From SIAJ01 sp963773845 (GTDB taxonomy: Bacteria; Planctomycetota; Planctomycetia; Gemmatales; Gemmataceae): a stretch of 64,000 nucleotides of DNA. The stretch is taken from assembly GCA_963773845.1 (NCBI GenBank), contig CAVZCU010000011.1, positions 905,959 through 969,958 of the forward strand. Reading direction: 5' to 3'. The position numbers were made by a program, and so were the translations under genes. The notes under the pieces were generated by a model, which saw nothing but the letters and a program-made list of their open reading frames with translations, made no database searches and had not been told where the DNA came from. This document shows, piece by piece, positions 1 through 8,520 of this stretch (position 1 is its first letter; each line of letters opens with the position of its first letter).

Positions 1-2
1 TC

Positions 3-266
3 TTCAATGAGAACAAGGACGTGGCCCATATGTTCGCCTATCCACGCTACGTCATCAAGGGCGGCGAAATCGTGATCGAAGAGGGTGAAATGCGCCAGTC
101 GGTCGAGGGTCATAGTTTTGCCGTCAAGCCGCGATACGACGAGTCCGTCGAGACGTTTCTGCGACCAGTCTTCCAGCAGCAATACACGATGTCGTTCGAC
201 AACTATCCGGTGGAAATGGAGCGCGTACGCGGATTGAAGATTGAAGATTGTCGATTGCCGAGTTGA
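3..266 (+). CDS. fhcA: Formylmethanofuran dehydrogenase subunit A, C-terminal part
   Basis: The window opens inside this gene; the frame is open from base 3 and ends at a TGA at 266. The visible 87 residues match the C-terminal tail of FhcA/FmdA, the amidohydrolase-like subunit of the formyltransferase/hydrolase complex of H4MPT-linked C1 oxidation: an arrangement of YPRYVIKGGEIV, then a stretch ending near RPVFQQQYTMSF. In bacteria with this pathway the complex releases formate from formyl-tetrahydromethanopterin in the cytoplasm. The call is strengthened by the next gene, a clear subunit C. The catalytic domain lies outside the window, so activity cannot be judged. It is probably translated with fhcC as one operon (41-bp gap). 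Confidence 0.8.
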   Translation, partial: FNENKDVAHMFAYPRYVIKGGEIVIEEGEMRQSVEGHSFAVKPRYDESVETFLRPVFQQQYTMSFDNYPVEMERVRGLKIEDCRLPS

Positions 267-307
267 TCCGGACAATCAACAATCGTGAATTAACAACTGG
301 CCGTTCT

Positions 308-1120
308 ATGCTGGTCCTCTCCCTCAAAGACGAACCGCACGTTCCCCTCGAAGCCGAGGCGATCTCGCCCGACCGTCTCGCGGGGCTTACCAACGAGGCG
401 GTGCGTGCTCTGGCAGTTCATCTCGGCAAGCGGACGCTCCGGCTCGATGAAATCTTCACTGTCGAAGGTAGCGGGAGCGACGAGCTGGAAATTCGCGGCG
501 ATCTGACCAAGGTCAAGTGGATCGGCCGCGGCATGACCCGTGGGAAAGTGACCATCGTTGGCAATGTGGGCATGCACCTCGGCGCCTACATGAAGGGCGG
601 ATCGATCGAAGTGCGTGGCAACGCCAGCGACTGGGTTGGCGGTGAAATGACTGGCGGGCTCATTCACATCCGCGGAAACGCCGGCGGTCAAGTCGGAGCG
701 GCGTACCGCGGCAGCATGTCCGGCATGAATCGTGGGACGATCCTGATTGAGGGATCGGCCGGAATTGAAGTCGGCATGCGGATGAAGCGCGGTATGATTG
801 TGGTGAAGGGTCCGGTACGCGACTTCGCCGGTTTGCAGATGAAGGGGGGAACGCTCTTCCTGCTTGGCGGTGCGGAGATTCGCACGGGCGCCTGGATGAT
901 CCGCGGAACGATTGTCACCCTCGCACCGATCCGCTTGCTGCCAACATTTTCGTACGCGTGCGCATACGACCCGACATTCTTGCATCTGTATGGCCGTCGC
1001 TTGGCGGCGCTCGGCGTGAATCTTCCGACCGACGAGCGTGCCGGCCTGTATCGGCGCTACCTCGGCGACGCGGCGGTTCCGGGCAAGGGCGAAATCTTGT
1101 GTTGGCAGCCCGTTAGCTGA
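308..1120 (+). CDS. fhcC: Formylmethanofuran dehydrogenase subunit C
   Basis: 270-residue cytoplasmic protein dominated, from about residue 60 to 200, by repeated short blocks of the type GNxGxxxGxxMxGGxIxVxG. This right-handed beta-helix is diagnostic of FmdC/FhcC and of the glutamate synthase GltB C-terminal domain; length and position next to fhcA fit FhcC. It forms part of the Fhc complex that interconverts formyl-H4MPT and formate. I choose the ATG at 308 rather than the upstream TTG at 248, because the latter would overlap fhcA and add residues not resembling the family. An unrelated two-component gene follows after 20 bp. Confidence 0.88.
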   Translation: MLVLSLKDEPHVPLEAEAISPDRLAGLTNEAVRALAVHLGKRTLRLDEIFTVEGSGSDELEIRGDLTKVKWIGRGMTRGKVTIVGNVGMHLGAYMKGGSIEVRGNASDWVGGEMTGGLIHIRGNAGGQVGAAYRGSMSGMNRGTILIEGSAGIEVGMRMKRGMIVVKGPVRDFAGLQMKGGTLFLLGGAEIRTGAWMIRGTIVTLAPIRLLPTFSYACAYDPTFLHLYGRRLAALGVNLPTDERAGLYRRYLGDAAVPGKGEILCWQPVS

Positions 1121-1140
1121 ATTGCGTATCTGGACCAATC

Positions 1141-2652
1141 GTGACCCACAAGCTGGGCAACCTTCGGTTTCTGCTGCCAGTCGTCGCGAGTGGAGTGCTC
1201 TCGTTCGCGTTGTGTGCCGCCGTCGCGGTTTTTCTCTTTCGCGAGCAGGCGTTCACGGCGGCGGCGCTCAAGGAAAACATCGACAGCCACCGGGCCGCGG
1301 CCAATTTGGAAGAGGCGCTGAGCAATCTCGTCGCCCTTCTTCAACAACGCGTTGATGGCGTTGCCGCTCTCAACGATCGAATCCAACAGCACATCGAAGT
1401 TAGCGAGCGGATGGCCGATCAGCCGGAAGAACGTGAACTCGTCGAGCGCACCCAGCGAGCGTTTCAGGCCTATCTGGACATCTGGCTCCATGTGCCACAG
1501 CAAATGGGCCCGGGACGCGAAAAACAAATACGAGCAGCGTTGCACATAATCGAAGGGGAGGCTTTGAAAGCCTGTCATGAGCTAAGGGTACACAACAGGC
1601 GTCGAATTGAAGTCGCTAATGAGGAGCACACGGCGACCCTACGGCGATTGGCATGGGGCCTGGCGGCGATCGGCGGGTCGGCGGGACTCGCGGGAATGTT
1701 CCTCGGCTTCGGCGTGGCACGCGGACTGAGCCGATCGATTCAGCGGCTTCAAGTTCGTGTGCAAGACGCCGCGGGATTGCTGGGCCACGATTTTCCGCCC
1801 ATCGAACTCACGGGGACTGCCAATCTCGAAGACCTCGATCGTCAGGTGCAAGTTCTGGGCGATCGGATTGAAGAAGTCGTGGAAAGACTTCGGCAGCGCG
1901 ATCGCGAAATCCGCCGGGCGGAACAACTCGCCGCGGTCGGCCAACTGGCCGCGGGCATGGCTCACGAGATTCGCAATCCGCTGACTTCGGTCAAGCTGCT
2001 CGTTCAAACGGCCAGCGAGGAAGACCCCGCGGGTCTGACGGCCGACGATCTGCTCGTGATCGAGCGCGAAATTCGCCGCGTCGAGCAATCGCTCCAAACC
2101 TTTCTTGATTTCGCCCGTCCGCCGCGGCCGTCGAAAACTCCGACCGATTTGGCCGACGTCATTCGGGAAACGCTGGAAGTCACGCGCGGCCGAGCCGCCC
2201 GGCAACGGGTGGCGATCGCGTTTGACCCGCCGATCCAATCGGTGATTGGGAATGCCGACCCGATTCAACTTCGCCAGGTGCTCGTGAATCTCGTGCTCAA
2301 TGCGCTGGATGCGATGCCGGGCGGAGGAACGCTGACCATGGAGTTGCATGCGAATGGACCGATCGTTGACGTGCGCGTGTTGGACACCGGGCCTGGCATT
2401 GCCGAGAAATTCAAACCCCGCTTGTTCGAGCCATTTGCCAGTACACGCGAAACGGGCCTTGGCCTCGGCTTGGTAATCTGCCGACGGATTGTGGAAGATC
2501 ACGGCGGTTCCATTCACGGCGAAAATCGAATGGAAGGCGGGGCCAGGTTCACCGTGACGCTGCCAATCGTCGCGGCCGTCGCGAGCAACGGGCCGGTGGC
2601 CGACGATACGCGCGGACCGGCGCATACTGCAACGGCCACGAGCAAACCATGA
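1141..2652 (+). CDS. NtrB-like membrane sensor histidine kinase
   Basis: 503 residues starting at GTG. A hydrophobic helix at about residues 8-32 and a second at about 168-192 flank an alpha-helical periplasmic sensor region; a HAMP-like linker follows. The HisKA box (AGMAHEIRNPL) places the phospho-accepting histidine at about residue 275. The HATPase_c domain shows N (NLVLNALDAMPGGG), G1 (DTGPGIAEKF) and G2 (GLGLGLVICRRIVEDHGG) boxes. The stop overlaps the start of the next gene (ATGA), an NtrC-type regulator, so this is the cognate kinase of a sigma-54-activating pair. The signal is not evident; no PAS domain is visible. All key kinase residues are present. Confidence 0.9.
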   Translation: MTHKLGNLRFLLPVVASGVLSFALCAAVAVFLFREQAFTAAALKENIDSHRAAANLEEALSNLVALLQQRVDGVAALNDRIQQHIEVSERMADQPEERELVERTQRAFQAYLDIWLHVPQQMGPGREKQIRAALHIIEGEALKACHELRVHNRRRIEVANEEHTATLRRLAWGLAAIGGSAGLAGMFLGFGVARGLSRSIQRLQVRVQDAAGLLGHDFPPIELTGTANLEDLDRQVQVLGDRIEEVVERLRQRDREIRRAEQLAAVGQLAAGMAHEIRNPLTSVKLLVQTASEEDPAGLTADDLLVIEREIRRVEQSLQTFLDFARPPRPSKTPTDLADVIRETLEVTRGRAARQRVAIAFDPPIQSVIGNADPIQLRQVLVNLVLNALDAMPGGGTLTMELHANGPIVDVRVLDTGPGIAEKFKPRLFEPFASTRETGLGLGLVICRRIVEDHGGSIHGENRMEGGARFTVTLPIVAAVASNGPVADDTRGPAHTATATSKP

Positions 2653-4093
2653 TTACGCTGCTTGTCATCGACGACGAGGACGCCATTCTCCATGCCTTTC
2701 GTCGGGCTTTTCGTGCGCCGGATTTCGCTCTTCACACAGCTTCCACCGCGGCGGAGGGATTGGTTCGCTTGGATGCCGTAAAGCCCGATGTCGTTGTCCT
2801 CGACATTCATCTGCCCGACGCGTCCGGCCTCGATACATTCGAACAAATCCGCCAAAAGGACGCACGGCTGCCCATGGTCCTGATCACGGGGCACGGCACG
2901 ACCGACCTGGCGATCGAGGCGATCAAGCGCGGCGCTTACGACTATCTTCTCAAGCCACTCGAACTGGCCCAGCTCCGGGGGCTCATTACGGGCGCTGCCG
3001 CCACGCGCCGGCTTATGACCGTCCCGGCCGCGATGCCCGAAGTGGAGCCGACCCCGGATCAGGCGGACGTCCTGCTCGGTCGATGTCCCGCGATGCAGAA
3101 GGTCTACAAGGCGATTGGGCGCGTTGCCCGTCAGGAGATCACGGTCCTCATCCTCGGCGAAAGTGGAACGGGCAAGGAATTGGTCGCCCGGGCCATCTAC
3201 CAGCATTCGAAACGGGGCAACTTGCCCTTCCTGGCCATCAACTGCGCGGCGATCCCGGAAAGCCTGCTGGAAAGCGAATTGTTCGGGCACGAAAAGGGGG
3301 CCTTCACCGGCGCCGATCGGCAGCGAATCGGCAAATTCGAGCAGTGTACCGGCGGCACCGTGTTTCTGGACGAAGTGGGCGACATGTCGCCTTTGACCCA
3401 AGTCAAGTTGTTGCGTTTCCTTCAGGAACAGGCCTTCGAACGGGTCGGAAGCAATCAAACCATCCAGACGGACGTCCGGGTCATCGCGGCCACGAATGCC
3501 GATCTGGAGCAAATGGTTTCCGAAGGCCACTTCCGCCAGGATCTGTTCTTCCGGCTCAATGTCTTTCCCATTCGGCTGCCGCCGTTGCGCGAGCGGGGCG
3601 ATGACCTGCCGTTGCTCATTGAACATTTCGCCCGGCGGTTTGCCCTCGAACTCGAGCGACCGGTCCAGGCCATCGCTCCGGAGGCAATGGAAATCCTCCG
3701 ACGCCATCCCTGGCCCGGCAATGTCCGCGAGTTGCAGAGCGCCTTGAAACAGGCGATCCTTCATATGAAGGGCCAGGTCCTGACACCGGATGCGCTGCCC
3801 GCCGGCTTGGGGGATTCGCAGGTTTCCACGAATCGGGGTCTTGCTGAGCCCGCCTTGACCTGGGATTCCTATGTCCACGAACGAATCGAAGCCGGTTCCG
3901 AGAGTCTCTATGCGGAGCGCTGGCGCTGATGGAACGCGAGGTCCTGGTTCGAGTCCTTCGACATACGCATGGCAATCAGGTTCAAAGTGCCCGAATCCTG
4001 GGTATCACTCGCGGCAGTTTGCGGAACAAGATTCGCCAACTGAACATTTCCATCGAAAAGTCCGTCTGGTCGGACGACGATCAGACTGGTTGA
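2649..4093 (+). CDS. NtrC-family sigma-54-dependent response regulator (frameshifted)
   Basis: A receiver domain (residues 1-120, phospho-acceptor Asp near 52 in VVVLDIHLPD, conserved Lys in DYLLKP) is followed by an AAA+ sigma-54 activation domain: Walker A GESGTGKE near residue 170, the sigma-54 contact loop GAFTGA near 217, and the RHPWPGNVRELQ motif. The first frame stops at 3929, but a Fis-type helix-turn-helix (SARILGITRGSLRNKIRQL) continues in the next frame to a TGA at 4093. One missing G after base 3917 (GAG-CGC instead of GAGG-CGC) explains the break and restores an ordinary C-terminus, so I read this as one gene. The product should activate sigma-54 promoters after phosphorylation by the preceding kinase. 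Confidence 0.88.
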
Positions 4094-4372
4094 TCGACGA
4101 CCAGAACGGATGAGCGGCCGTCGTGCCCGCCAACCGCCGATTTACTCAGCTTTTCTCGGCAATTCAGCCAACTCTCGGGGCCAGCTGATGAGCAGTCGCC
4201 GCCGGCACCGCGCTTGCTTTACGAGGCGTCTGCCATCCCGGACCGCTTGCGGCCTAGGGACGTTGCGATTCGGCCCGAGGTAGAGGGCCGGGCTCAGACA
4301 ACGGGGAGCTGCGTTGGTTCCCCGTGAGGGTGGTCTGTGCTCGGCACCTCTGCCCCGGCGGCCAGATTAGTC

Positions 4373-4576
4373 ATGCGAGTACATCCAGAAACCAATTCGG
4401 ATCCACCGCTGACCCGGCAAATGGACGAGCCGTCTCAGCCGAAAGTGGTGCGACGAATCGAAGCCGCCGAGGACCCGGCAGTGCCGCTGAAGTCCGGCTT
4501 GAAGTACGCCATCCTCGGGACCTTGATCGTCATTGCCTGGCTGCTCTTCTGTCTCATCCTCCGCAGCCGCATTTGA
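4373..4576 (+). CDS. Small single-pass membrane protein
   Basis: 67-residue protein from the ATG at 4373. A charged N-terminal half (about 43 residues) precedes one strong transmembrane helix (YAILGTLIVIAWLLFCLIL) and a short RSRI tail. I do not recognise the family; many planctomycete genomes have similar tail-anchored proteins. It is not close enough to the regulator upstream to claim an operon. The 280 bp between the regulator and this gene hold nothing I can recognise. An in-frame GTG/ATG extension upstream to 4337 is possible but adds low-complexity sequence. Confidence 0.5.
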   Translation: MRVHPETNSDPPLTRQMDEPSQPKVVRRIEAAEDPAVPLKSGLKYAILGTLIVIAWLLFCLILRSRI

Positions 4577-4709
4577 GAATCTCGGCAAGAGCGGGCGACG
4601 CGCGCGTGAGCCCGCTTCCCGGCCTTCGTGGACGAACACATTCGGTCGGAGCAATCACTATGCGTCTGGCGACTGTCGACGCCAGGCGCGGCCGTGTCCT
4701 GATTTTTGT

Positions 4710-4759
4710 GGCATAGGCCTCCCGGCCTGTGCGAACTCACAGGCCGGGAGGCCTATGCC
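4710..4759. repeat. Perfect 22-bp inverted repeat, terminator-like hairpin
   Basis: GGCATAGGCCTCCCGGCCTGTG at 4710-4731 is the exact reverse complement of 4738-4759, with a 6-nt loop. There is a T-rich run (ATTTTTG) just before the left arm, so it could terminate leftward transcription, but palindromes of this kind are dispersed in such genomes and it may be a mobile palindromic repeat. Confidence 0.75.
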
Positions 4760-4874
4760 GCAAAAACGAAGACGAGCCCCCAGGCGCCGGCTTCATCAAG
4801 AAGAAGCAGCACCAATACCCCCATCCCGCATCATCGCGCAGCATCTCGTCTCATGTGTCGGCAAATGGAGTTCA

Positions 4875-5288
4875 TCCGGCGCGAGAACGATGTTGCCGGC
4901 GGCCATTCGGCCAGCCTTGACGGACCGTATCGAACGTGTGCAGCGCTTGCGCGGGAAGGACTTGGCGGCGGAATTCTGCTGGCAATATGTCTTTCCATCG
5001 GCGAAGATTTCCATTGATCCGCGGTCGGGCGCCAAGCGCCGGCATCACGCCCATGAGGCGGCGGTGTCGCGAGCGATCACGATGGCCGTCCGACAATCCG
5101 GCATCCGCAAGCGGGCGACGAGCCATTCGTTCCGCCACAGTTTTGCGACGCATCTGGTGGAAGGCGGATATGACATCCGAACGGTGCAAGAGTTGTTGGG
5201 CCACGAGGATGTCAGCACGACGATGATCTACACGCATGTGCTCAACAAAGGCGGGCTGGGAGTGCGGAGCCCCTTGGATGCGGAATAG
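4875..5288 (+). pseudogene. Integron integrase, truncated C-terminal catalytic part
   Basis: The frame carries the C-terminal half of a tyrosine recombinase of the integron-integrase (IntI) type. It runs from about MLPAAIRPALTDRIERVQ through WQYVFPSAKISIDPRSG and HSFRHSFATHLVEGGYDIRTVQELLGHEDVST to TTMIYTHVLNKGGLGVRSPLD. The box II His-x-x-Arg, the later His (LLGH) and the nucleophilic Tyr (MIYTHV) are present. The N-terminal core-binding domain and the first catalytic Arg are missing. The stretch between DLAAEF and CWQYVFPS is shorter than in IntI proteins, which carry an extra helix there. Upstream sequence in frame (4533 on) bears no resemblance. It sits directly 5' of a cassette array in the same orientation, as a decayed intI would. 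Confidence 0.8.
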
Positions 5289-5455
5289 CCGCGCAAGGGT
5301 TGTTAGTGGGATCGATGACCTTGCAAACGGTGGATCGATCCCACGGAAGTGATGAACTGAACACAAGATGCCGGCGGCGGAGCCGGCAGAATTGCGTCCG
5401 GGGATAGGTTGCGCGGCGCAAGTTAATAACAAGTTCGCCGATCGGAGAATCTCGG
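5289..5455 (+). other. Presumed attI/leader region of the integron
   Basis: This 167-bp gap between the integrase remnant and the first cassette gene is where attI would lie. It contains a near-palindrome (GTGGGATCGATGACC, then GGTGGATCGATCCCAC) at about 5305-5343 and a GTTAATAAC motif near 5422. I could not assign an attI core site with confidence. Confidence 0.3.
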
Positions 5456-5991
5456 GTGACCGAAGCCGAATTCTGGGACAAGCTGGAAGGAATTGGGTGG
5501 CTCGACGCAGTGCAGGCGGTCGAGCGCAGCGCCTTCAGGCCGCGGTGACCGATGCCTTTACCCGCGAGCCGAGGTATGCCTTCTATTCGCTGGCCGTGAC
5601 AAGCTTCGACCCCGAGTGCATCGAGGGGAGTGGAGCTGACGAAACTTGTTCGTATTACTCGGTGGTCATGCAACTGGCTAAAGCTTCGTCTGGGAAGTTC
5701 GCTCCGACGGACCTGCGTGATCAACTCGACACGGCCGCGGGCGTGGCGCGCGTCTCGTTCAACCATCGGGGGAAGCACTTCGAGTGCGAGGTCGCGTGGG
5801 AGGACGATTGGTTCCAGCCGCCGGTCCTGGACTTGGTCAACAAGGCTATCAAGGCGGGTAGGGCCAAAGAGCAGTTCATCCCGTTGCCGCCGTGTGATCA
5901 GACAATTTCCTTGGTGCTGGTGCCGCCGGCGCTATACAAGAAGGCCATGAGCGCGGGGCTGATTCCTCGGGAGGCTTTGCTGGAGGGGTAG
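5456..5991 (+). CDS. Integron cassette protein of unknown function (frameshifted)
   Basis: A GTG at 5456 begins VTEAEFWDKLEGIGWLDAVQ, which fits a cytoplasmic N-terminus. That frame stops at 5552, but the neighbouring frame continues from about 5527 (QRLQAAVTDAFTREPRYAFY) to 5991. One missing base near 5526 would join them into a 179-residue protein. The C-terminal half contains a beta-rich stretch (FNHRGKHFECEVAWEDDWFQP) and no motif I recognise. It is the first gene after the integrase remnant and ends 8 bp before attC 1, so it is a standard one-gene cassette. No function is proposed. Confidence 0.6.
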
Positions 5992-5998
5992 TTTCAGC

Positions 5999-6093
5999 GC
6001 CGAACACCAAATTGGAGCAGACCGCCGCCTCCAAGCGTGCGATTGTAGTTCGTTGTCATCGAAGGCGGCGGCTGCTCAATTTTGACGTTCGGG
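5999..6093 (+). other. attC site 1
   Basis: First core box GCCGAAC at 5999-6005 and last core box GTTCGGG at 6087-6093. Inside, ATTGGAGCAGACCGCCGCCT pairs with AGGCGGCGGCTGCTCAAT, leaving two unpaired (extrahelical) bases, G and A, on one arm. The loop is about 28 nt. Length 95 bp and the bulged bases are typical of integron attC sites. Confidence 0.88.
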
Positions 6094-6129
6094 CTTCGGC
6101 CCCGATGACTTGTAGGCAGGGCCAATCGA

Positions 6130-6588
6130 GTGTTCCAGGTCATCTTTCGGTTCGAGGATACGGGCGAGGAACGGGTCATCAGCGCAGATCCGGTGGAATT
6201 GTCCAAGCGCCGCGTCGGCCTGCCGGGTTCGGTGTTGGATATTGCCCTCCGAGCCGGAGTCGAGATCGACCACTCATGTGGCGGCGTCTGCGCCTGCACC
6301 ACCTGCCACATCAAAGTAGTCGAGGGGCGTTCATCCTGCTCGGAGCCGACGGCGGACGAAGAAGACATGCTGACTACTGCGAGGGGCCGGGACCGGGACT
6401 CCCGGCTCGGTTGCGTCTGCGTTCCGGATGGAAGTACCGCCTTGGAAGTGATTGTGCCAGGTTGGCCAACTGACGAACCGGGCGGGTCAGCGCCGGCCCC
6501 GACCCAAGGCACTGGCCCTCGGCCGCCCTCGGCCGGTGCTTATGCCGCCGAACCCGCCCGTGCACCGGTCCGCGGCGGCGGAAAGTGA
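6130..6588 (+). CDS. [2Fe-2S] ferredoxin encoded in an integron cassette
   Basis: GTG at 6130. Residues 1-110 form an adrenodoxin/Isc-type ferredoxin: DHSCGGVCACTTC supplies three cluster cysteines in C-x5-C-x2-C spacing, and RLGCVCV supplies the fourth. The protein would carry single electrons in the cytoplasm, for instance to a monooxygenase or Fe-S assembly. The last 40 residues (Pro/Ala/Gly-rich) run into the following attC site and probably are not structured. Length without this tail is normal for the family. The partner reductase is not in the window. Confidence 0.82.
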   Translation: MFQVIFRFEDTGEERVISADPVELSKRRVGLPGSVLDIALRAGVEIDHSCGGVCACTTCHIKVVEGRSSCSEPTADEEDMLTTARGRDRDSRLGCVCVPDGSTALEVIVPGWPTDEPGGSAPAPTQGTGPRPPSAGAYAAEPARAPVRGGGK

Positions 6589-6640
6589 TTGAATAGGGAC
6601 TGTCACTGTGCCGCCGCGGCCAGTGACGAAAGCGTTCGGC
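6547..6640 (+). other. attC site 2
   Basis: Core boxes GCCGAAC (6547-6553) and GTTCGGC (6634-6640) are perfect complements. The inner arms CACCGGTCCGCGGCGGC and GCCGCCGCGGCCAGTG pair with one offset base. Length 94 bp. It overlaps the 3' end of the ferredoxin gene. Sites 2, 5 and 6 share these arms almost exactly, so they form a subfamily. Confidence 0.88.
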
Positions 6641-6657
6641 GGAGGAATCCACGGGAA

Positions 6658-7548
6658 ATGATGCTGCTAGGCAACCCTTATTCGATTACCGATGGCGTGG
6701 TCTACTGGCGACAGCACCCCGTTCCCAGGGCAGACCCCGCCACATTCCGCCACCTCGGCGGCGACTGGGGTCGAGACGCCGAGCGTGTGTTCGTGCAGGC
6801 AAAACAGAAGAAGGTCGACGCCGTCAGCTTTCAACTTCTCAACCCTGTGTTCGCGATAGACGCCATCGCAGCGTACGATCGGGAAGGCCCGATCAAGGGA
6901 GCCGATGCGGCATCGTTCGAGGTACTCGATGCCGGCGTCCAGGTAGGAGACGAGATTGTTGCAATGATCTCGGCCCGAGGTTACGCCCGAGACCGCAATT
7001 TGGTCTTCTATCACGACCAAGGAATGGGGCGGGCGACGGCTGTTCGCGGCGCCGACCCCAAGTCGTTCGTCTCGCTGCGCAACGACTATGGCCTCGACCT
7101 GGGCGGTGTGTGGTTCCAGAAGTCGCGCTTGCCCAAGGCCGACCCGAAGTCTTGGGTGCATCTCGGCTACCTTTGGAGCGGCGATCGCGAGCGGATCTTC
7201 TACGCTGAACGTGAGGTCCCCAACGTCATCCGCGAAAGCTTCACAGTTGTGGCCGCGCCCTCACTTGGATTGTATGCGACTGACTGCGAGCGATTCTTCA
7301 TGGCGGAGCATGCGATCAGTGAGGATGAGTTCTGGACAACGATCACCGAATCGTTGGCGGGCTTAGAGAAGGAACTACGCGGACGCTACAACCGTCTGCG
7401 CGGAAGCTGCACCGTTTGCGGCGGCTCCGGCAACTGCTATTGTAACCGCAAAGGGCAAGACGCAGGGGCGTGCGAGAGATGTAATGGCACAGGCAAGTGC
7501 CACGTTTGCAAAGGGCTCGGCAGAGTCGCAAAACTCAGAGAGCTTTAG
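6658..7548 (+). CDS. DKNYY-repeat protein with C-terminal DnaJ-type zinc finger
   Basis: 296 residues from the ATG at 6658 (a second ATG follows at 6661). Residues 1-230 contain repeated units of about 45 residues with the pattern ADxxSFxxL...YxRDxxxVFY, as in DKNYY-family proteins, which are of unknown function. The last 60 residues hold paired CxxCxGxG-type motifs (CTVCGGSGNC, CERCNGTGKC, CKGLGR), which resemble the DnaJ cysteine-rich zinc-binding domain. No signal peptide is visible from this start. It is a single-gene cassette between attC 2 and attC 3. The combination suggests a protein-binding role, but that is inference. Confidence 0.72.
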   Translation: MMLLGNPYSITDGVVYWRQHPVPRADPATFRHLGGDWGRDAERVFVQAKQKKVDAVSFQLLNPVFAIDAIAAYDREGPIKGADAASFEVLDAGVQVGDEIVAMISARGYARDRNLVFYHDQGMGRATAVRGADPKSFVSLRNDYGLDLGGVWFQKSRLPKADPKSWVHLGYLWSGDRERIFYAEREVPNVIRESFTVVAAPSLGLYATDCERFFMAEHAISEDEFWTTITESLAGLEKELRGRYNRLRGSCTVCGGSGNCYCNRKGQDAGACERCNGTGKCHVCKGLGRVAKLREL

Positions 7549-7576
7549 TCCTACGCTCGAAGGACCAATCGCCGAG

Positions 7577-7675
7577 GCCGAACAAGGGCGTTGCACTTGA
7601 CCGGGCCGGCATGACGGCTTTCTGAGAGATCGCGCTGCTTGCACCCGGCCCGGCAAGTGAACGCGGTCGTTAGGC
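7577..7675 (+). other. attC site 3
   Basis: GCCGAAC at 7577-7583 and GTTAGGC at 7669-7675 form the outer boxes. The inner arms TTGCACTTGACCGGGCCGG and CCGGCCCGGCAAGTGAA pair with bulges. Length 99 bp, 28 bp after the DKNYY gene stop. Confidence 0.85.
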
Positions 7676-7705
7676 GTTAAATCCCCGAGATGCGGAGGTC
7701 AACGG

Positions 7706-8209
7706 TTGGACGCGTGGGACCGACTCCGCTGGCTATTTGACACCGACGACGGCGGGCTGTATGACATCCGGCTAACGGGGCTCGACGAAGCAGGTCTGGT
7801 CAAGGCTTTCGAGTTCATCCGCTCCCGTGCAGACATCGCTCCGGAAGGCCGGTTCTGGCACACTGAGCTACAGCAAGACCAGCTTGTTGCCGAGTACCCA
7901 GACGCTGCCAGAATGGTGGTCCAAGGCATAGCAGAGCCGTTCCACGTCCTCGCCCGCGGCTTGGAATTCCAGGGAGCGGTGATCCCGGACTTGGGCGTGT
8001 TCGTGTGGGCCGACGAAGTGACGTTAGACTACCGCATGGGGCCGGAGTGGGACCGGTCGCAGTTGCTCGCCCTATTCGAGTTGCTGCGCCAGCTGGCGTC
8101 CGCGACCGACGGCCGTGTGAGTTTGGGCAGGCATGTTCTGCCGGATGTGGATGCGCAGTTCGTCGGCGAATGGCGGGCATACTGTGCCGGATGTGGCACA
8201 AACGCCTAA
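7706..8209 (+). CDS. Integron cassette protein of unknown function
   Basis: 167 residues from TTG at 7706, the only start that lies between attC 3 and the conserved sequence. Acidic, cytoplasmic, with no membrane segment. It reads as a mixed alpha/beta protein (FVWADEVTLDYRMGPEWDRSQLLALFELLRQL) and resembles small immunity-like or DUF proteins common in cassettes, but I cannot name a family. Its last codons overlap the first core box (GCCTAAC, 8204-8210) of the attC that has been split by the large insertion that follows. Confidence 0.6.
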   Translation: MDAWDRLRWLFDTDDGGLYDIRLTGLDEAGLVKAFEFIRSRADIAPEGRFWHTELQQDQLVAEYPDAARMVVQGIAEPFHVLARGLEFQGAVIPDLGVFVWADEVTLDYRMGPEWDRSQLLALFELLRQLASATDGRVSLGRHVLPDVDAQFVGEWRAYCAGCGTNA

Positions 8210-8210
8210 C

Positions 8211-8480
8211 AGTCTTATGTCCCGTCCGACTTGAGTAAAAATAGCGAGGGCGGGCACGTCTGATCTAACGACGTATGTCGCTGTGTTTATTCAACCTGCC
8301 TGGAGCTTGGGCCCCGATCTCTCGCGAGCGCCGGGATGGTTCTTCGCAACGGTGTCGCACTCGATCAAGTCGAGCGGCACCAAACAGCCTTAGGAGGTCG
8401 GGTCTCTTCACTTTCCGATGAAGCGACTGTCACGGGGAGATCACGTCGGGCTTACGCCTCGACGCTCGCCTTTAGGGTCT
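8211..8480 (+). repeat. Structured non-coding repeat, copy 1 left part
   Basis: Matches copies at 12889 and 16490. Conserved blocks are GTCCGACTTGA, GCGCCGGGATGGTTC, GCAACGGTGTCGCACTC, GAGCGGCACCAAACAGCCTTA. Variable blocks change in compensating pairs: TTGAGTAAA...TTTATTCAA here against TTGAATAAA...TTTATTCAA in copy 2; CTCGATCAAGTCGAG against CTCGCAAGCGAG; CTTCA...TGAAG against CATCA...TGATG. This is the pattern of a folded RNA or DNA end. No open frame is shared by the copies. Confidence 0.7.
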
Positions 8481-8520
8481 TTCCTCTGACCTTCTACGCA
8501 GGATGCGGAGAACATTTTAC

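Noticed and set aside
4533..4870. Full-length integrase starting at 4533
   Set aside because: The first ~110 residues of that frame are low-complexity and include the hairpin at 4710-4759; similarity to IntI starts near 4875.
5289..5455. attI site
   Set aside because: No convincing GTTRRRY core with flanking binding sites could be placed; only candidate palindromes were seen.
8211..8480. Group II intron of the attC-inserting type
   Set aside because: No domain V hairpin consensus, no reverse transcriptase; the only linked enzyme is an IS110 transposase.
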